From: Aphrocallistes beatrix
Lineage: Eukaryota; Porifera; Hexactinellida; Sceptrulophora; Aphrocallistidae
Direction of reading: 5' to 3'
DNA length: 64,000 bases
Assembly (NCBI GenBank): GCA_963281255.1
Contig: OY725498.1
Span: 3,782,001-3,846,000, forward strand
The notes below the pieces were generated by a model, which was not told the origin of the DNA, did no database searches, and was given only the letters and a program-made list of their open reading frames with translations. Below, one piece after another: positions 22,613 to 34,824 of the stretch. The position numbers and the translations under genes are program-made. Every line of letters begins with the position of its first letter. Positions within the stretch are counted from its first letter, which is position 1.

Positions 22613-22736
22613 AACAATCAGAATAAAGAGCTCTACATTCACGATTATGAAGGTCGCCTCCCAGTGACAGCTGACTTCAGCTGCACTGGGAGCAACCTTC
22701 ATAATCGTGAATGTACAGTTCTTTAATCTGATTGTT
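22613..22736. repeat. Near-perfect 124-bp hairpin, microRNA-precursor-like
   Basis: The left arm begins AACAATCAGAATAAAGAG and the right arm ends CTTTAATCTGATTGTT. About 60 bases pair with four mismatches and two single-base bulges around a 2-base loop (TCAGCTG on the 3' side of the tip). It is single-copy in this window. Such a long imperfect hairpin could be a small-RNA precursor or a tiny foldback element; no target duplication is evident. Confidence 0.7.
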
Positions 22737-23650
22737 AATTATTTGGAGTAGCTGTTTTAACGTTGTGCTTCCTTCAGGACAGAGGATGTGGATTCCTTAT
22801 TTCAATTCTGAAGACGTGAGTTGCTGGCACAGAGCTGTATCCGCTCTAAACTCACTAGTTTCCTCGGAATTCTTCTTAATCTTGTTGCGAGGCTCTGGCA
22901 TGGGTAGTGCTGTGTATAAATATATCGATTTAAGTGTGCGATCTCACCTTTGATTCGTGTGACTCTCAAATGTGCTACGACGAATGAAACTACTGCAACT
23001 TGACAAGCTTGAGCTCTCCACTCCAGATTCTGCTCCATTACAACATCTCGTTCAGAAAGTTGAGTTGATGAGTGTTCTGTGAGGATTGATATAGAAGATA
23101 AGTTCAAAATAGAAGTATACACTGCTCCTATTTCTAGATATCTCCTCGTACTTTTGTTTATAGTAGTATTTATAGTTTTCATACAACTACGTTTAGCATG
23201 CATAATTCATAGAGAAAGTTTCTGCGATGTTTTCATTCTAAGATAGGATTATTAATAGAATGCTAGAGTGAAATGACTTTGATAGGGTGTACTGAAGAAG
23301 AGAAATAGTTCAACACAACCAGATCCACCACTTTCAATGGTTAATTAATAATTACTAGCTATACAATGGTTGACTAGCAATAATATTATATATAGCGATT
23401 CCATCTCCATTAAGTTAAATAATACAATGAACAAACTATCAAGGAATATACACCATGTAAGAATTCCCCAGGTTATAATCAGAATAGGATACATGAATAA
23501 TCTGCTTCAAGAATCGCAAGAATAAGCCATAATTTAGTTGTTAACATTTCTCTGAGATTGAATAATCGATTATTCATAGTCCATGACAAATTGTAGAGTG
23601 CTTAAAAAAGCAAAAATCGAAAATATTCTGATTGAAGTAGTATGGTATAT
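22737..23650. other. No gene seen
   Basis: An open frame of 133 codons at 22802-23203 (minus) resembles nothing I know and is probably chance. The remainder is AT-rich spacer. Confidence 0.35.
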
Positions 23651-24717
23651 CATAGCCTACTCTAATAATGCCTCACAGTAGACTGAAAATCATGGACTAG
23701 GGATGAAGTAATAGCCGAATGGATTAATACACGATTAGCCTAAAATCGTTAACCATGCAGAATAGGCATTAAGAAAGTATTACCAGCATATATAAACATG
23801 GCATCAAAGTACATATATCCGTTGGAAAAATTTCGATTAGTCATCATCTCATTGCGCAACAGGTCATTCTAAGGACAATTTTAGCGATTTTCTAAGCTGT
23901 TTTAACCCTATTTCTAAATGCTATTAAGGTGTGATTTTTGTGTAGAACCAAGATTAGTATAAGGTGATTTGAAAAATTTAGAATTTTTCAATGGAATGTT
24001 GTTACATTCCTACGTTGCAATGGTCAAGCATTTTGATCAGTTTGGGCCATTTCATGCAAACTGTAATGATTAGAGCTCCAAATTTGATCGTGTTTGATAG
24101 GAAATGGACTACTTCCTATTAGGTGATAATACAACTTTAACTTCTAAATTCAACGAGTTTTGAGTTATGGGTTGATTTTAAGAATGTGACCAAAACACTA
24201 AATTGTCGCATAACTCTGTAGTCTGTGAATTTAGAAGTAAAATTTGTATTATTACCTAATAGGAAGTAGCCAATTGCCTATCAAATACGATCAAATTTGA
24301 AGACCTAGTTCTTACAGTTTGCAGGATATGGCTCAAACTGATCAAAATGCTTTACCATAGCAACGCAGGGATGTAACAACATTCCATTGAAAAATTCTAA
24401 ATTTTTCAGATCAACTCGTACTAATCTTAGTTCTAAACAAAAATTATACCTTAATGACATTTAGAAGTAGGCTTAAAACAGCTTCAAAAATTGCCAAAAT
24501 CCTCCATATAATGACCTGTTGCGCAATGATATGATGATTAATCGAAATTTTGACAACAGATATATGTACTTTGATACCATGTTTATATATGCTCGTAATA
24601 CATTCTTAATGCCTATCATACATGATTAACGATTTTAGGCTAATCGTGTATTAATCCATTCGGCTATTACCGCATCCTTGGTTATTTTACTGTGAGGCAT
24701 TATTAGAGTAGGCTATG
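23651..24717. mobile_element. 1-kb foldback element, copy 2
   Basis: The termini are CATAGCCTACTCTAATAATG and its complement. The halves are inverted copies meeting near 24180. The flanks GGTATATC and GGTATATC are a 7-8 bp target duplication, compatible with a hAT- or Merlin-type integrase acting in trans. No coding capacity. Confidence 0.9.
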
Positions 24718-24769
24718 GGTATATCAATATTTATAGTTAATTAGAATTTGTCTAACCTGTATCCTTACT

Positions 24770-24789
24770 ATTAAAACTCGATTAATGTG

Positions 24790-24820
<31 letters not shown>

Positions 24821-25218
24821 CTGTAACGAATTGATTGAAGAAACTGCCGGTCATAGAAAGCTAATTTTTGGCATGTGGGGGTCTTTTGACTATGGCTCCA
24901 CTCATCATGAAATTATGACGTCATTGTCACATTTTTAATAGAAGGCTGAAATTTTAATAGAATATATATACTAACATATCTCACATATGATGCAACTATC
25001 ATCAAAAAATGATGACTCATCGCTTTGTTATGACGTCATCATTACTCATCAAAATTTTAAAATTGACAAATTTGGTGATTTTTCGTGTGATATCGATTAT
25101 AACAGTAGGACAGACGTCTATAGAGATGCTATTTCCCTTATAATTAACCAATGTGACCCCAGGCGACCGAAGGGAGTGTCCGCCAGCCGCGCAGCGCAAG
25201 CAAGCGAAGCGCGCTTGT
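24770..25218 (+). mobile_element. Hairpin-ended element, type a
   Basis: It begins TTAAAACTCGATTAATGTG with a (TA)n run at 24797-24820 and ends with GCGCAGCGCAAGCAAGCGAA and then GCGCGCTTGT. The end can fold as CAAGCG/CGCTTG with a 5-base loop. A partial copy lies at 53294-53520 and a fragment at 58858-58987. Terminal hairpin without terminal inverted repeats is Helitron-like, but I cannot confirm the class. Confidence 0.55.
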
Positions 25219-25993
25219 ATACTGTATATTAAAATGTTAGGATTTTTTTTTTGTGTGTGTGTGTGCGTTTGTCCGAATTGATTGAATAATTGGGAAGTCA
25301 TAGAGATGTGAAAATTGGCATGTAGGTGTCAAATGATATGACTACGATTAAGTTCTAAGATCTAAGCGAAATCTTCACACCTCTGCAAAAAAAATGGAAA
25401 ACAATTTTTCACACCTTTTCTATACAGAATAAATGACTACACTATTACAATAGAAACCATTGTACGACACTACAATAGATCGTCATTGTTATTAATACTT
25501 CAAAGCCACAACTTATGTTTGATATCTTAAATGTATTATAGTGTTTGGCAATAAAAAATATTATCAGCATATTTTCACACCTTTATATACATATTTTCAC
25601 ACCATTTGATGAATTTTGAAAATAATGCTAGAGACTAGCTTCCAACGGGTGACATGGGGTTTTTAGGGGTGTAGATTTCGAATATCATATTTTCAGATCT
25701 ATATGATAAATTATTTGTTTACTTTTGTTTACATTAGATACATAAAGTAAACAAATCTCAAAGATATGCTAGAAACTTGCTTTCAACGGTTGACATGGGG
25801 TTTTTAGTGCTGTAGATTTCGATGTTATATTTTCGAATCCATATGAGAAATTATTCGTTGACCTTTGATTACAATATTTATGAAAAAATTCCCAAAATAT
25901 GTTAGATTGAGTAACTCCAGGCGCCCGCAGGGCGACTCTGCGGACACGCAGTGTCAGCAAGCCGCGCAGCGCAAGCAAGCGAAGCGTGCTTGT
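25219..25993 (+). mobile_element. Hairpin-ended element, type b
   Basis: It begins TATATTAAAATGTTAGGAT and ends in the same GCGCAGCGCAAGCAAG... hairpin as type a, directly downstream of it. The interior shares AAATCTTCACACCTC and TTCCAACGG words with copies at 4615 and 53660. No protein coding. The head-to-tail a-b order recurs around 53.3-54.4 kb. Confidence 0.55.
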
Positions 25994-26077
25994 ACTGTAT
26001 AAGTATATATGGGCTTAACATATACTACTACATGGAGGATCCTTGTATGGAGGCCATGTATACTTACATGTCGGCTA

Positions 26078-26454
26078 CAGAGTTGCACGCGGGCCGACTT
26101 TTCTTATCGGCCCGCGGGCCGTGCGGGCCGAAAATATAATAGTTTGCGAGCCCGTGGACCGGAGATCTTGGCAGAAATCCCCGCGATGACAACCGAGACG
26201 ATGTTTTTAATTGTCACGAAGTACCAATTTAGGAATACTTACATAAATGGAACTTTGTTAGTTACCACTTATTTGTGTTTGCAAAAACTCACTCCCATAA
26301 AAGGATTCCCTTAGTGTCTCTCTATAGTTAGTAACTTACAAAGCGGGCTAAAAATATTTATGCGGGCTTCTTGTGGGCCGCGGGCCGGGCTGCGGGCTGG
26401 GTTAACTTAAAAGTGCGGGCCGCAGTTACAAATTTCGGCCCGCGTGCAACTCTG
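26078..26454. mobile_element. Non-autonomous hAT element, GC-rich, perfect 8-bp target duplication
   Basis: The termini are CAGAGTTGCACGCGGGCCGA and its complement. The flanks are GTCGGCTA at 26070-26077 and 26455-26462, identical. It carries GGCCCGCGGGCC palindromes near both ends. 377 bp, no coding region. Confidence 0.92.
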
Positions 26455-27313
26455 GTCGGCTAGCAGACAAATAAGTAATGTTTTAATTATTCTAAAATTG
26501 GATAATTCATTATTCATCATCAATTTCAATGAATTAGTCAACTTAGATTTCAACCAATATCTGTAAAAAATTTGTAATTTTAACAACTTTCAACTTAGGT
26601 CCCTCTACCGTAATTTATTCTTGACACATCATTTCAATAAAACTATTTGTCCTACAGTTAACTTTCCTTCTTTACTTCAATAATTGTCTCAGTTTGCTTG
26701 GAGACTATGCATCACTAGTACTTGCTAGGCACAGTACAGTATTACAAGTTTTGTGTGTACTAGTCACAGCTGTACAATCAATCTTATTCCTGTATATGTA
26801 TTAATAATATCTAATTAAAAGTGTTCCGATTCTTTCTCAGAAATTTTATTTTAACTCTTCTGAGAGAATTAAACTTTACTTGCAGACTCATTTCAAATTA
26901 CTATTTGGGAATATTCAGTCTCCTGATTCCTGATCTTGCACGATAAGTTAATAATGGGCTATTGTGATGATTGACTGAGTAATTAAAATTTTAGGGAGAT
27001 GGCAAATAACATGCCATCATTCAGTTGTTAGTAATAATTGCTTAAATATTTTAATAAAAACGACAAAACGACCCGGATACCAGGGATTATCAAAAGGTGT
27101 GAGAAATCCCCTAAAGTAATAAAAAATAAGAACAAACATATAATTATAGATTATTTAATAATGTTGAATCTACAGTACAGTATTAAAATCCCAGCTACAG
27201 ACACTGAAGGTTAAGTATAACAATCCGTGTGATTAATTGTCTTCATAATCGTTCAATCTAATGATAGTTCATTCGAGCTATAGATCTCGACAATTCTATA
27301 AAATGTGTGGCAA
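26455..27313. other. Intergenic, 3' flank of REXO1
   Basis: AT-rich and without a recognised gene or repeat. The REXO1 3' UTR must lie in its right part. Confidence 0.4.
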
Positions 27314-30300
27314 TCAAGTTCTATTTCTTTCTGACTTGACTTTATCCTGCGAAACTTGTAGCTCCATCAACTCTAAGCACGCTATTGCATCCTCAGTGCT
27401 ATCATGGCCACCATCATCCTCCTGTATTATTTTCTCTAGATACTCACGGACTAACGTTGCAAGTGCTCGTTTGAAAGGTGCACCTTTCCTATGGGGGAAC
27501 ACGATAGCAGTATCTACGATCCGATTATGAATAATCTTCAATGCTTTCAGATCGCTTTCTAAGCTGTGCCCGATTAATATGGAATCTAGAAAAAGAATTT
27601 GTTTGAGGTCCCTCTGAACCTGCTTCAGATTGGGGAGGTTCCCACTCAACCTCTCTTCCGTAATGCCACTGAACCTAGTGTTGTAGTCGATGACCTGGTT
27701 AGACGGTTTCACAAAACTATCATAGACACTTTTATGGTCTTTATCAATGACAGATACGCGTGCTAACTCCATTCCAATGCTGGTGTACACCATCTCGCAG
27801 TCTATGGCGAATATTCCGCTCTCTTTCTCCTCAGGGGTTTGCTGTAGAAGGATGTACCCAGTCCGCTTCGCTGCTGGCTCTCCGTTTGTCACATGTCTGT
27901 CAGCGACCTGGCAGCCGTTAAATGACGAACTCTTGCAGCAACTGAACACAGCTATCCACTCCCCGTCAACTTTCTGGTTAAATACTTTGCCGTAATGGTA
28001 CCAACATTCCTCCGATCGCATGTAATTTCCATTATTCATTATTATGAACCCTTTCCCACAACGGGAACAAAAGTGCCTCTTGGCATCGGGGTTAATAGCC
28101 TGCGGTGCGGTCGATGACGGAGTTACCTTCAACTCCGCTACCCCTGCGATGGATGTTTTAATCGGGTACCCATTCTCGATCAGCTGTTCTTCGGTCAATA
28201 AATATTTTTCAAGCTGTGCAGACAGTTCATTACCCGGATGTTTAACCTGGGATACTGCTACCCTAGGTCTAATTAGATCCTCAAGAGTGTCAAATGTTCT
28301 CAAATCTTTAATCGCATCATTAAAAATAACAGGAGTGGTTGGTGTGGTGGAAGGAGAATCGTTCTCTAATGAACTTATTAACGAATTAGTTTCTATTTTT
28401 ACGCCATTATTTAAAAGTGTAGTTGATTTTGTTGTCTTTCTCTCCTTGTTCATCGGTTTGAACTCGTCTATCTCGATCTGTCTCGTGTTGTCTAGAGCTT
28501 TCGCAACTCTCGTTTTTACCTTCTTCAGTGCATTGACACAGAGGTATGTGTATGTCTGTTTGTTTGTTGTTCTGTCATAGATCTTCTTTTCATCTTCCTT
28601 AGCCTAAATAACGTAGAATTGTTTAAACATTGCCAATTGTTCATATTAGTTATCTAAAAATTAATTGCTGTTAATTGCCCTTTTCAAATTCAATGGAAAT
28701 GAATGAAATATAAACAAATCAAATTACTTTAAAACGAAACCGAAACGGCAGAGCAGTTCTTTTCCTCATAATCCTTATGGGAGTTAGGAGGAGCGATTAA
28801 AGCAGTGGTTCTCAACGTACGAGCTAGGAAGGCTGGAGGTTCGAGTCCCAGATTTATACTCTAGTCCCGGGCACGACCCAAGTTAAATCCAGATCTCATC
28901 CCCGAATTTTAATATTCTGTTCTGCGTCAGGAGAGTCTTGCCAATTAGTGGGATAATCAATGTTGTTAAACAATAACATAACTTAACTATGAATATATAA
29001 TTTTACATATTAGTAGAGGTCATTTATGTAAATTGCAACTCCTAAACCATGGCTAAGATTGAGAACCACTGAATTAATTAAAAGCAAATAAAGGATTTTC
29101 GGATAAAAAAGAATTCGAGATAGCGAAAGTTAAATTGGAAGAATTTCTTTAGAAATAGAGTCAGCATTATTCATATGTAATAAACTGATTAATATTAGTA
29201 GCGTTCGGTTGTTAGACAATCAACTAGACATCGTCACGCTCTAGGGCAATTTCAATAATATAACATATATATAGAAAATGCATAAAACTTCGAAAGGATA
29301 TGAATCATTGATCTCACATCCTAAGAAGTCATGCAAATTGGTGAAATCATTATCTATCTTAGTTCAGTGATATGGAACTTTGAACGGATTCAATAGAATA
29401 GTTGTGGCATAACAAGGTGGCTTTATGCACTTGATATAGTGATGGTATTCATTGTGGATTATGTCAGATTTTTAAATAGAAATCTTTCTGCTTTATTCAT
29501 CATTGAATGACAAAAATAACAATTGACGCAATTTCCGATAAATTTGATGTTTTCAACGAGATACGCTATGCAATGACGGTTACATGGCGGTGGACATTTA
29601 TGCATGTACTAAGTGGATGCCTATTCAAGGTGGATGGATGGGAGTATACCACCTTGTCATCTGCGATTCGCTATCGATAATCATTAAATTGCTAGTAAGT
29701 AACAAATAGGTAAAACATCGTAAAAATCGTAAATAAATTACTTTTGAATGCGAGTCGTTTTCTGGGAGGACTTTGACGTACTCCTCGAATACCTTATCCA
29801 GGAACTTCTGTCTCATCTTCACGGGGACCTTGCTGTCCATGGTGAGAGGGAGGGAGGGCTTACTATTACTTTGAGGGGCGTTACGGGCAACATTTGGATC
29901 AGATTTCGCGCTTTTAGGCATATAAATGGAATCTCTATCAATTACAGTGGGCGTCGACCGCAATTTAGAGTTCTTTTTGCTTAAAACTAAAATGCTCGGG
30001 CGCTTTTCAGCAATGAGGGACAGGCGCTTTCTCTTGACGTCGGGGGACAAATCGGGGTCAGAGTTCGTGGAATCTGAAGCCCGCTTTACTGGAGCTAGGG
30101 GCGCCTGCAGTTTAGCGATGATGTCCGGTAAAAGTGTAGTTTCTTCCTCGGTCTTATTCTCTTCCAGACTGCCCGCCATCTCCATGTCTGTGTGGTTGCT
30201 GACGGCCATCAGGATCTCCTCCTCTATCTTGGCGTCAGTATCCATTTCATTCTGAGGAGTAGGCAGCTCTAGCTGTTGAGGCTGTTCCACCGACTCATCG

Positions 30301-30758
30301 GGGGGAGTAGCCGTCGAATTTTTAGAGTCATAGGTGGAAGTGAAAGTCTCTTCGCAAACCTCACCCAACTCAGGGAACAGCTGGTCGTCCTTTTCATCAT
30401 CATTTGCGTCCAAGATTGAAGGACTCTGGGGTAAGGGGCTGTAGGAGGGGGCAGGGGGGCTTGACGGGGGGTTGAGATGTCCTGCGGAAGATTCTGGAGC
30501 TGGGGTAACCTTATCAGACTCTTGAGATTCAAAAATATCAGGTAAAGTGTCCGTATGTGTATTTGGAGAACTTTTCAATCCATTTTTCTGTAAGAACGGA
30601 GGCAACTTCTTATTCGCAGTATCCCTTGCACTGGCGCCAGGTCCAGATGAATTCTTCTTCGGTTTAGCATGTTTGAAATGACAATACGGTCTTGAACAGT
30701 TCCCCTCAAGTTGGAACGGACAAGGCAACACTCGGAAATATCCTGAAGATGGAAACAT
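27314..30758 (-). CDS. REXO1: RNA exonuclease 1 homologue (REXO1-like), two exons
   Basis: Nuclear DEDDh 3'-5' RNA exonuclease that trims RNA ends. Exon 1 (29742-30758) encodes the family N-terminus, MFPSSGYFRVLPCPF, with a CCCH-type finger (C..C..C..H in NCSRPYCHFKH). Exon 2 (27314-28603) encodes the linker and nuclease. The intron 28604-29741 has a GTAATT donor and TTATTTAG acceptor and joins in phase 0, giving KVLPENDSHSK then AKEDEKKIYD, a conserved REXO1 stretch. The total is 768 residues against about 1,220 in human, with a shorter disordered middle. Nuclease motifs: FAIDCEMV (about 605-612), GHSLESDLKALKI, DTAIVFPH, and GHDSTEDA with the catalytic His. A CxxC pair (HFCSRCGKG) and a Cys-rich patch precede the nuclease. 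Confidence 0.9.
28803..29071. mobile_element. hAT (Charlie-like) short element in the REXO1 intron
   Basis: The termini are CAGTGGTTCTCAAC and TTGAGAACCACTG. The flanks share only TTAA-rich sequence, so the target duplication has decayed. Inside is a tRNA B-box-like GGTTCGAGTCC at 28838-28848. Confidence 0.7.
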
Positions 30759-31224
30759 AACTGCCTATTGAATAATAATATACTCTGCCTGACGAGTGAA
30801 GCTTTATATAGGAATTCGCTGGTGTACTGATTCTACCTGAGCATTCCTCACAATCAATAAAGCCTATATTAGAATAGATTAGAATTACTTGATTATATTT
30901 AGTGGATGAGTTGTATAGTTTCATCAAAAGCTCGAAATATAATATTATTTTAGGGATACTATTTTAGGATACTAGGGCGCTAGTGGAATTATTATTCAGG
31001 AACATTCTATTAATTTCTGCGTGAAAACCATCATTCAAATACGTAATAAGATCGTGTTAATAAATAACCACAGCAGTCCAGACACTGTGCGCCATAAAGT
31101 TATATTTTTAGATATTATTGAGCTAACTTCAGCTATTGCTTCACTCACAGAACTGATTGTAATTTTATTTCACAGACGTAGAACCTATATAATTTATTCC
31201 GGCACTCATTAAGATACGAAAATA
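30759..31224. other. Upstream flank of REXO1
   Basis: This must contain the REXO1 promoter. I recognise no specific element or other gene. Confidence 0.35.
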
Positions 31225-31361
31225 CAGTGAAACCTGTCACCCAAAGGACTGGTCAAAAATTACCGTTCATTGTAATGAAAAATTCGACGATGACTGTTTT
31301 TAAGGAGCCGTTATGTGCAGGTAACCGTCATATAGATTTGTCGTTATAGCAGGTCCCACTG
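31225..31361. mobile_element. Short pogo/Tc-like inverted-repeat element
   Basis: It begins CAGTGAAACCTGTC after TA and ends GCAGGTCCCACTG, followed by TGTA. Related, older GGATTATGG-type sequence follows to about 31545. Non-coding. Confidence 0.45.
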
Positions 31362-31918
31362 TGTATCGGATTATGGCGATCAAGTAACCTGCATAATCTT
31401 CACTGATCCAATAGGAAAAAAAGTCGGATTACTAAGACGAGATCGCTAGGTGGTCGGTTTATGGAGGTCAGTTTCCTATTAGCCGATGATCCTAAATGGT
31501 CCAAGTACGGATTCACGGAGTTCCGGATTATGGAGAACATTTTATGAACAAAGTGCGTGAACAGAAATTATGTGTTTACTTAAATTCTGGATTATTCAGG
31601 TTCTATTGATAATGTATTGATAAATTTACTCTTGAATTTGAATTTAAAGAGAGTCCATGTTTAATATCAACTTCAGAAAAAAATGCTTTTAGACATGATG
31701 GTATTGTAGACAGCAAGGTTTACAAAATTGGTTATTGTTTTCTATCAAATCTATTATTCTGATATATACCATGCTTTTACACAAGGTTAAAGTATCTACA
31801 TTTTAATCATTCATCACAGTTGGAGGCGTACACAGTAAACATCTCATTATTTACACGAGTAGACTAGGTTTGTGTCAGATTGATATTCGTGAGTCTAGTT
31901 TATTCATTAAAGAGCTGT
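31362..31918. other. No gene seen
   Basis: Decayed pogo-like sequence and AT-rich spacer. Confidence 0.35.
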
Positions 31919-32042
31919 TTAACCCTACTTGGACTTGGGGTCAAAGGTATAAATAGAAAATTCCCACTTTCATTTTCACTTTCAGTTCACTTTCAATTAA
32001 CTTTCACTTTCACTTCAACATTCCAAGTCCAATTAGGGTTAA
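31919..32042. mobile_element. Short inverted-repeat element with CTTTCACTTT core
   Basis: The termini are TTAACCCTACTTGGACTTGG and CCAAGTCCAATTAGGGTTAA. The centre is a pyrimidine-rich run of TTTCACTTTCA words. 124 bp. Confidence 0.65.
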
Positions 32043-32722
32043 TAACATCAAAATGAACTCCTATTCTATTTGGAACAAAACATGGAATTTATTATTGTCT
32101 CACACACACTTTGTATACTCTTTTCAAATTCAATATTTTGTTTTATTCGAGTTTTATTTTGCTGTGTTGCTCTTCCATTAGATTGGACATTTACCATCAA
32201 CTTCAATCATCAAAAGTATAAATCAACATGTCGTTTTGTTTATAAAATAGACCCAAAAATATATTTGAAACACATTCAAATGGCTATCTCCTTGAAAATG
32301 CTAAGAAATTTTATATCTAACTTTTGATAAGTACCAATATATCCTATGGGGTATAACTTTGCTATTTTTGTGTGGGGAACTCCTTTAGAAATACATAGTT
32401 GCTCAGCTAGAGCGTATCAATCTGCAACATGCTGATTATTGTTAACTAGCATTATCTTGTATAAGATCAGTACGGATAATTTGAATGAATAACAAAATGA
32501 TTTTGTTATATTGTTTCAATCTAAACTCATATCTCCCTTTTGACTTTGAAAGTAATGAATGGAAAAAGAGGATAAAATAAATATTTGAAAATAATGAAGA
32601 AAGTTGAAAAGTAGAATTCATAATCACAATTAGCATTTAATTCTGTATATTAGATAAGAATCATAACAGAAGAGGAAATCAAAAGGTTAGCAATGTAGGA
32701 TTTCTGTTGAAAAATCCAAATA
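32043..32722. other. No gene seen
   Basis: An 85-codon frame at 32070-32327 is hydrophobic and AT-rich but shows no conserved motif. Probably chance. Confidence 0.35.
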
Positions 32723-32908
32723 CAGTCGACTCCGCTTAATAGGGCCACTGTTTAATCGGGTCAACCGCTTAATCGGACCACTTTTAGCAGGACCGGAATA
32801 GCTCTCACACATAGAAGCCAATACAATATTTTCGGTTAATAGGGTTCTCCGCTTAATCGGGGCAAAATGTCCTCTGACCGATGTGACCCTATTAAGCGGA
32901 GTCGACTG
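32723..32908. mobile_element. pogo/Tigger-like MITE
   Basis: The termini are CAGTCGACTCCGCTTAATAG and its complement with TA on both sides (32721-32722, 32909-32910). Internal CCGCTTAATCGG words repeat. 186 bp. Confidence 0.88.
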
Positions 32909-32910
32909 TA

Positions 32911-33175
32911 GTTCAAAGATAATTGGTCCAACACTCTAATAGAGAATCACATTATAGATAAGCCTACACATATTATACCTGAATGTAAGAGAACAAATAT
33001 ATTAAACGAAACTTGGCCATTTTATGACTCCACTGAAGTTATAAAAGACTTAGAAATTCGGATTCTTGCTACCACAGAATTAGATATTTTGAGGTCGAGT
33101 AATTTAGTGAAATTCTTCATCTGTTTTCTATCTGGAAAGCATTGTCTTGCTATTATTCACGGAGATAGGAACTGA
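32911..33175 (+). other. Unassigned open stretch of about 85 codons without a start codon
   Basis: A frame stays open from the MITE edge to a stop at about 33173 (around IRILATTELDILRSSNLV). It may be the remains of a coding exon interrupted by the MITE. I do not recognise it. Confidence 0.25.
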
Positions 33176-34253
33176 TTTGTCGTGTTAAGAGAAGGGTTCA
33201 GTGGGAGGATGATATCCTAACTGACTAACTGAGAGGGAAGGAACTGTGTTTGAGTGCCAGAGATGTGTAGAGCTGATGAAGGATAGTTCCATCTCCAATG
33301 AAGGAGAAGAGCTGTATTTTCTTACTTTTAAGGAAACATAATATCACATTGCAATCGCGGTTCATTAAAGTGGCCTCTAAAAGATATATTTATCACACAA
33401 GTAATTTGTCAGAAAGATACCAAGCTCTCATCGAAATTCAAAAAGCAGGATGTAGAACACTGACGCATTTCTAAACAAATGTTATATTCCTCTCTCTACC
33501 GACTTGAAGGATTTAATCAGATTAGACAATTAGGTTATGAACATTAACACATTTCGTGTGGTCAAAAGCAAACAATTACACTATTCGATATAGAGGTATT
33601 GCTTTCAGAAGTTATCTGTATGCTTATACTAACAGAATATGCGATTACTTTGTCAATAATACTTGGAAGAAGGCTTATCCTAGTCATTAGAATCTTGTCA
33701 TGATTGAGGAGTGTTCAACTGTAAGAAGGGATTGAGTTGTATCCTTGTTCCAATCAGTACAAAATGACATTTAAACAGCACACATTAGGGATGACTCTTT
33801 AAAAGGTCTGCGAATAAGGAACGTGTCATCCTGGTGAGGCACATTTAGTTTAATTTCTTTTCTCACATCTTGTATATATAGTCTAATCCATTCTAATGAT
33901 AGCAGCTTTAGATTCTTTAATAACAATGGATAATATCACTCAACTAATTACATTGGCAATTCCTTACCTGTAACACCAGATAATATACTCGGGAGAGTTT
34001 TGGAAATATCCATATATTCTTCTGTCTTGTATTGTATTTAATTATAATTAATTCTAAAAATAATTGTCAGATCCAGTTGCCTCATCAGCAATGGTAGAGC
34101 ATCCTGTTCCTGAATCTAGCGACTTCTCTTGATTTGCCGCTCTCGCTTCTCGAAGGCTTATTATTAATAGCTTACCTGTATCACATAGAAACTAATAATG
34201 TGAAGAACCAATACTCATCCCTTATTCCATTAGGAAATTTCATAACTGTTAAT
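33176..34253. other. No gene seen
   Basis: AT-rich, short frames only, no recognised repeat. Confidence 0.35.
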
Positions 34254-34337
34254 CAGGGGCGGATTGGGCTACATAAGCGGCCCTGGCAAATTTCCTGAGA
34301 CCCCGCCCGGTCGCCCGAGGGCCCCAATCAGCCCCTG
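34254..34337. mobile_element. 84-bp hAT mini-element
   Basis: The termini are CAGGGGCGGATTGG and CCAATCAGCCCCTG. The flanks CTGTTAAT/CTATTAAC agree at 6 of 8 bases. Confidence 0.75.
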
Positions 34338-34470
34338 CTATTAACTAACTGGTTTGACCACCAGTGTTCTGTACGATAATCACCCTCAAAGCTAATGCTC
34401 CTGATTTATCCCGGATACCAAAATATAGATTTTGCTTTAATATTTCGTAGTTTAGATGTACCGCATATTC

Positions 34471-34564
34471 AGAGGTGTAGCGAGGGTGCAGCACATGCGG
34501 CCAAGGCCTCAACCCAATAATTTTGTGCCGCAGCCTGGTTGTACCTTCAGTTGGCTACGCCTCT
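34471..34564. mobile_element. 94-bp hAT-like mini-element with perfect 8-bp target duplication
   Basis: The ends AGAGGTGTAGC and GGCTACGCCTCT are complementary apart from one base. GCATATTC flanks it on both sides. Confidence 0.8.
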
Positions 34565-34608
34565 GCATATTCTCGAGTAGCAAAGTGATAATTAATTCTA
34601 ATATATTA

Positions 34609-34824
34609 CATACTTGCCAACTGTCCCGTTTTTGGCGGGACGTCCCGCTTTTTTCACTCTTCTATTGAGCTAATTTTCTCGAGTGTCCCGCTTTTACATA
34701 AAATTTCCCCATTACGTCCCGTTTTTTTTAACTCATGTATAATACTTTTCTATCGCGTCCCGCCATGTCCCGCGAAATTCAACGCTGCGTCCCGTTTTTA
34801 AAATTGCTCAGGTTGGCATGTATG
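34609..34824. mobile_element. Inverted-repeat element with CATACTTGCCAAC ends
   Basis: The ends are CATACTTGCCAAC and GTTGGCATGTATG, with direct ATATTA on both sides. The inside is rich in GTCCCG / CGGGAC words. Confidence 0.65.

Noticed and set aside
22802..23203. 133-codon open frame on the minus strand
   Set aside because: No recognisable domain, low complexity in codon use, AT-rich context. Treated as chance.
24797..24820. (TA)n tract as a replication origin or recombination site
   Set aside because: It is part of the type a element, with the same tract at 53330-53354, and has no further support.
28838..28848. tRNA gene from a B-box match GGTTCGAGTCC
   Set aside because: No convincing A-box, no acceptor-stem pairing, and it lies between hAT-type ends.
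32070..32327. 85-codon hydrophobic frame as a small membrane protein
   Set aside because: AT-rich composition alone explains the hydrophobicity; no signal or family resemblance.
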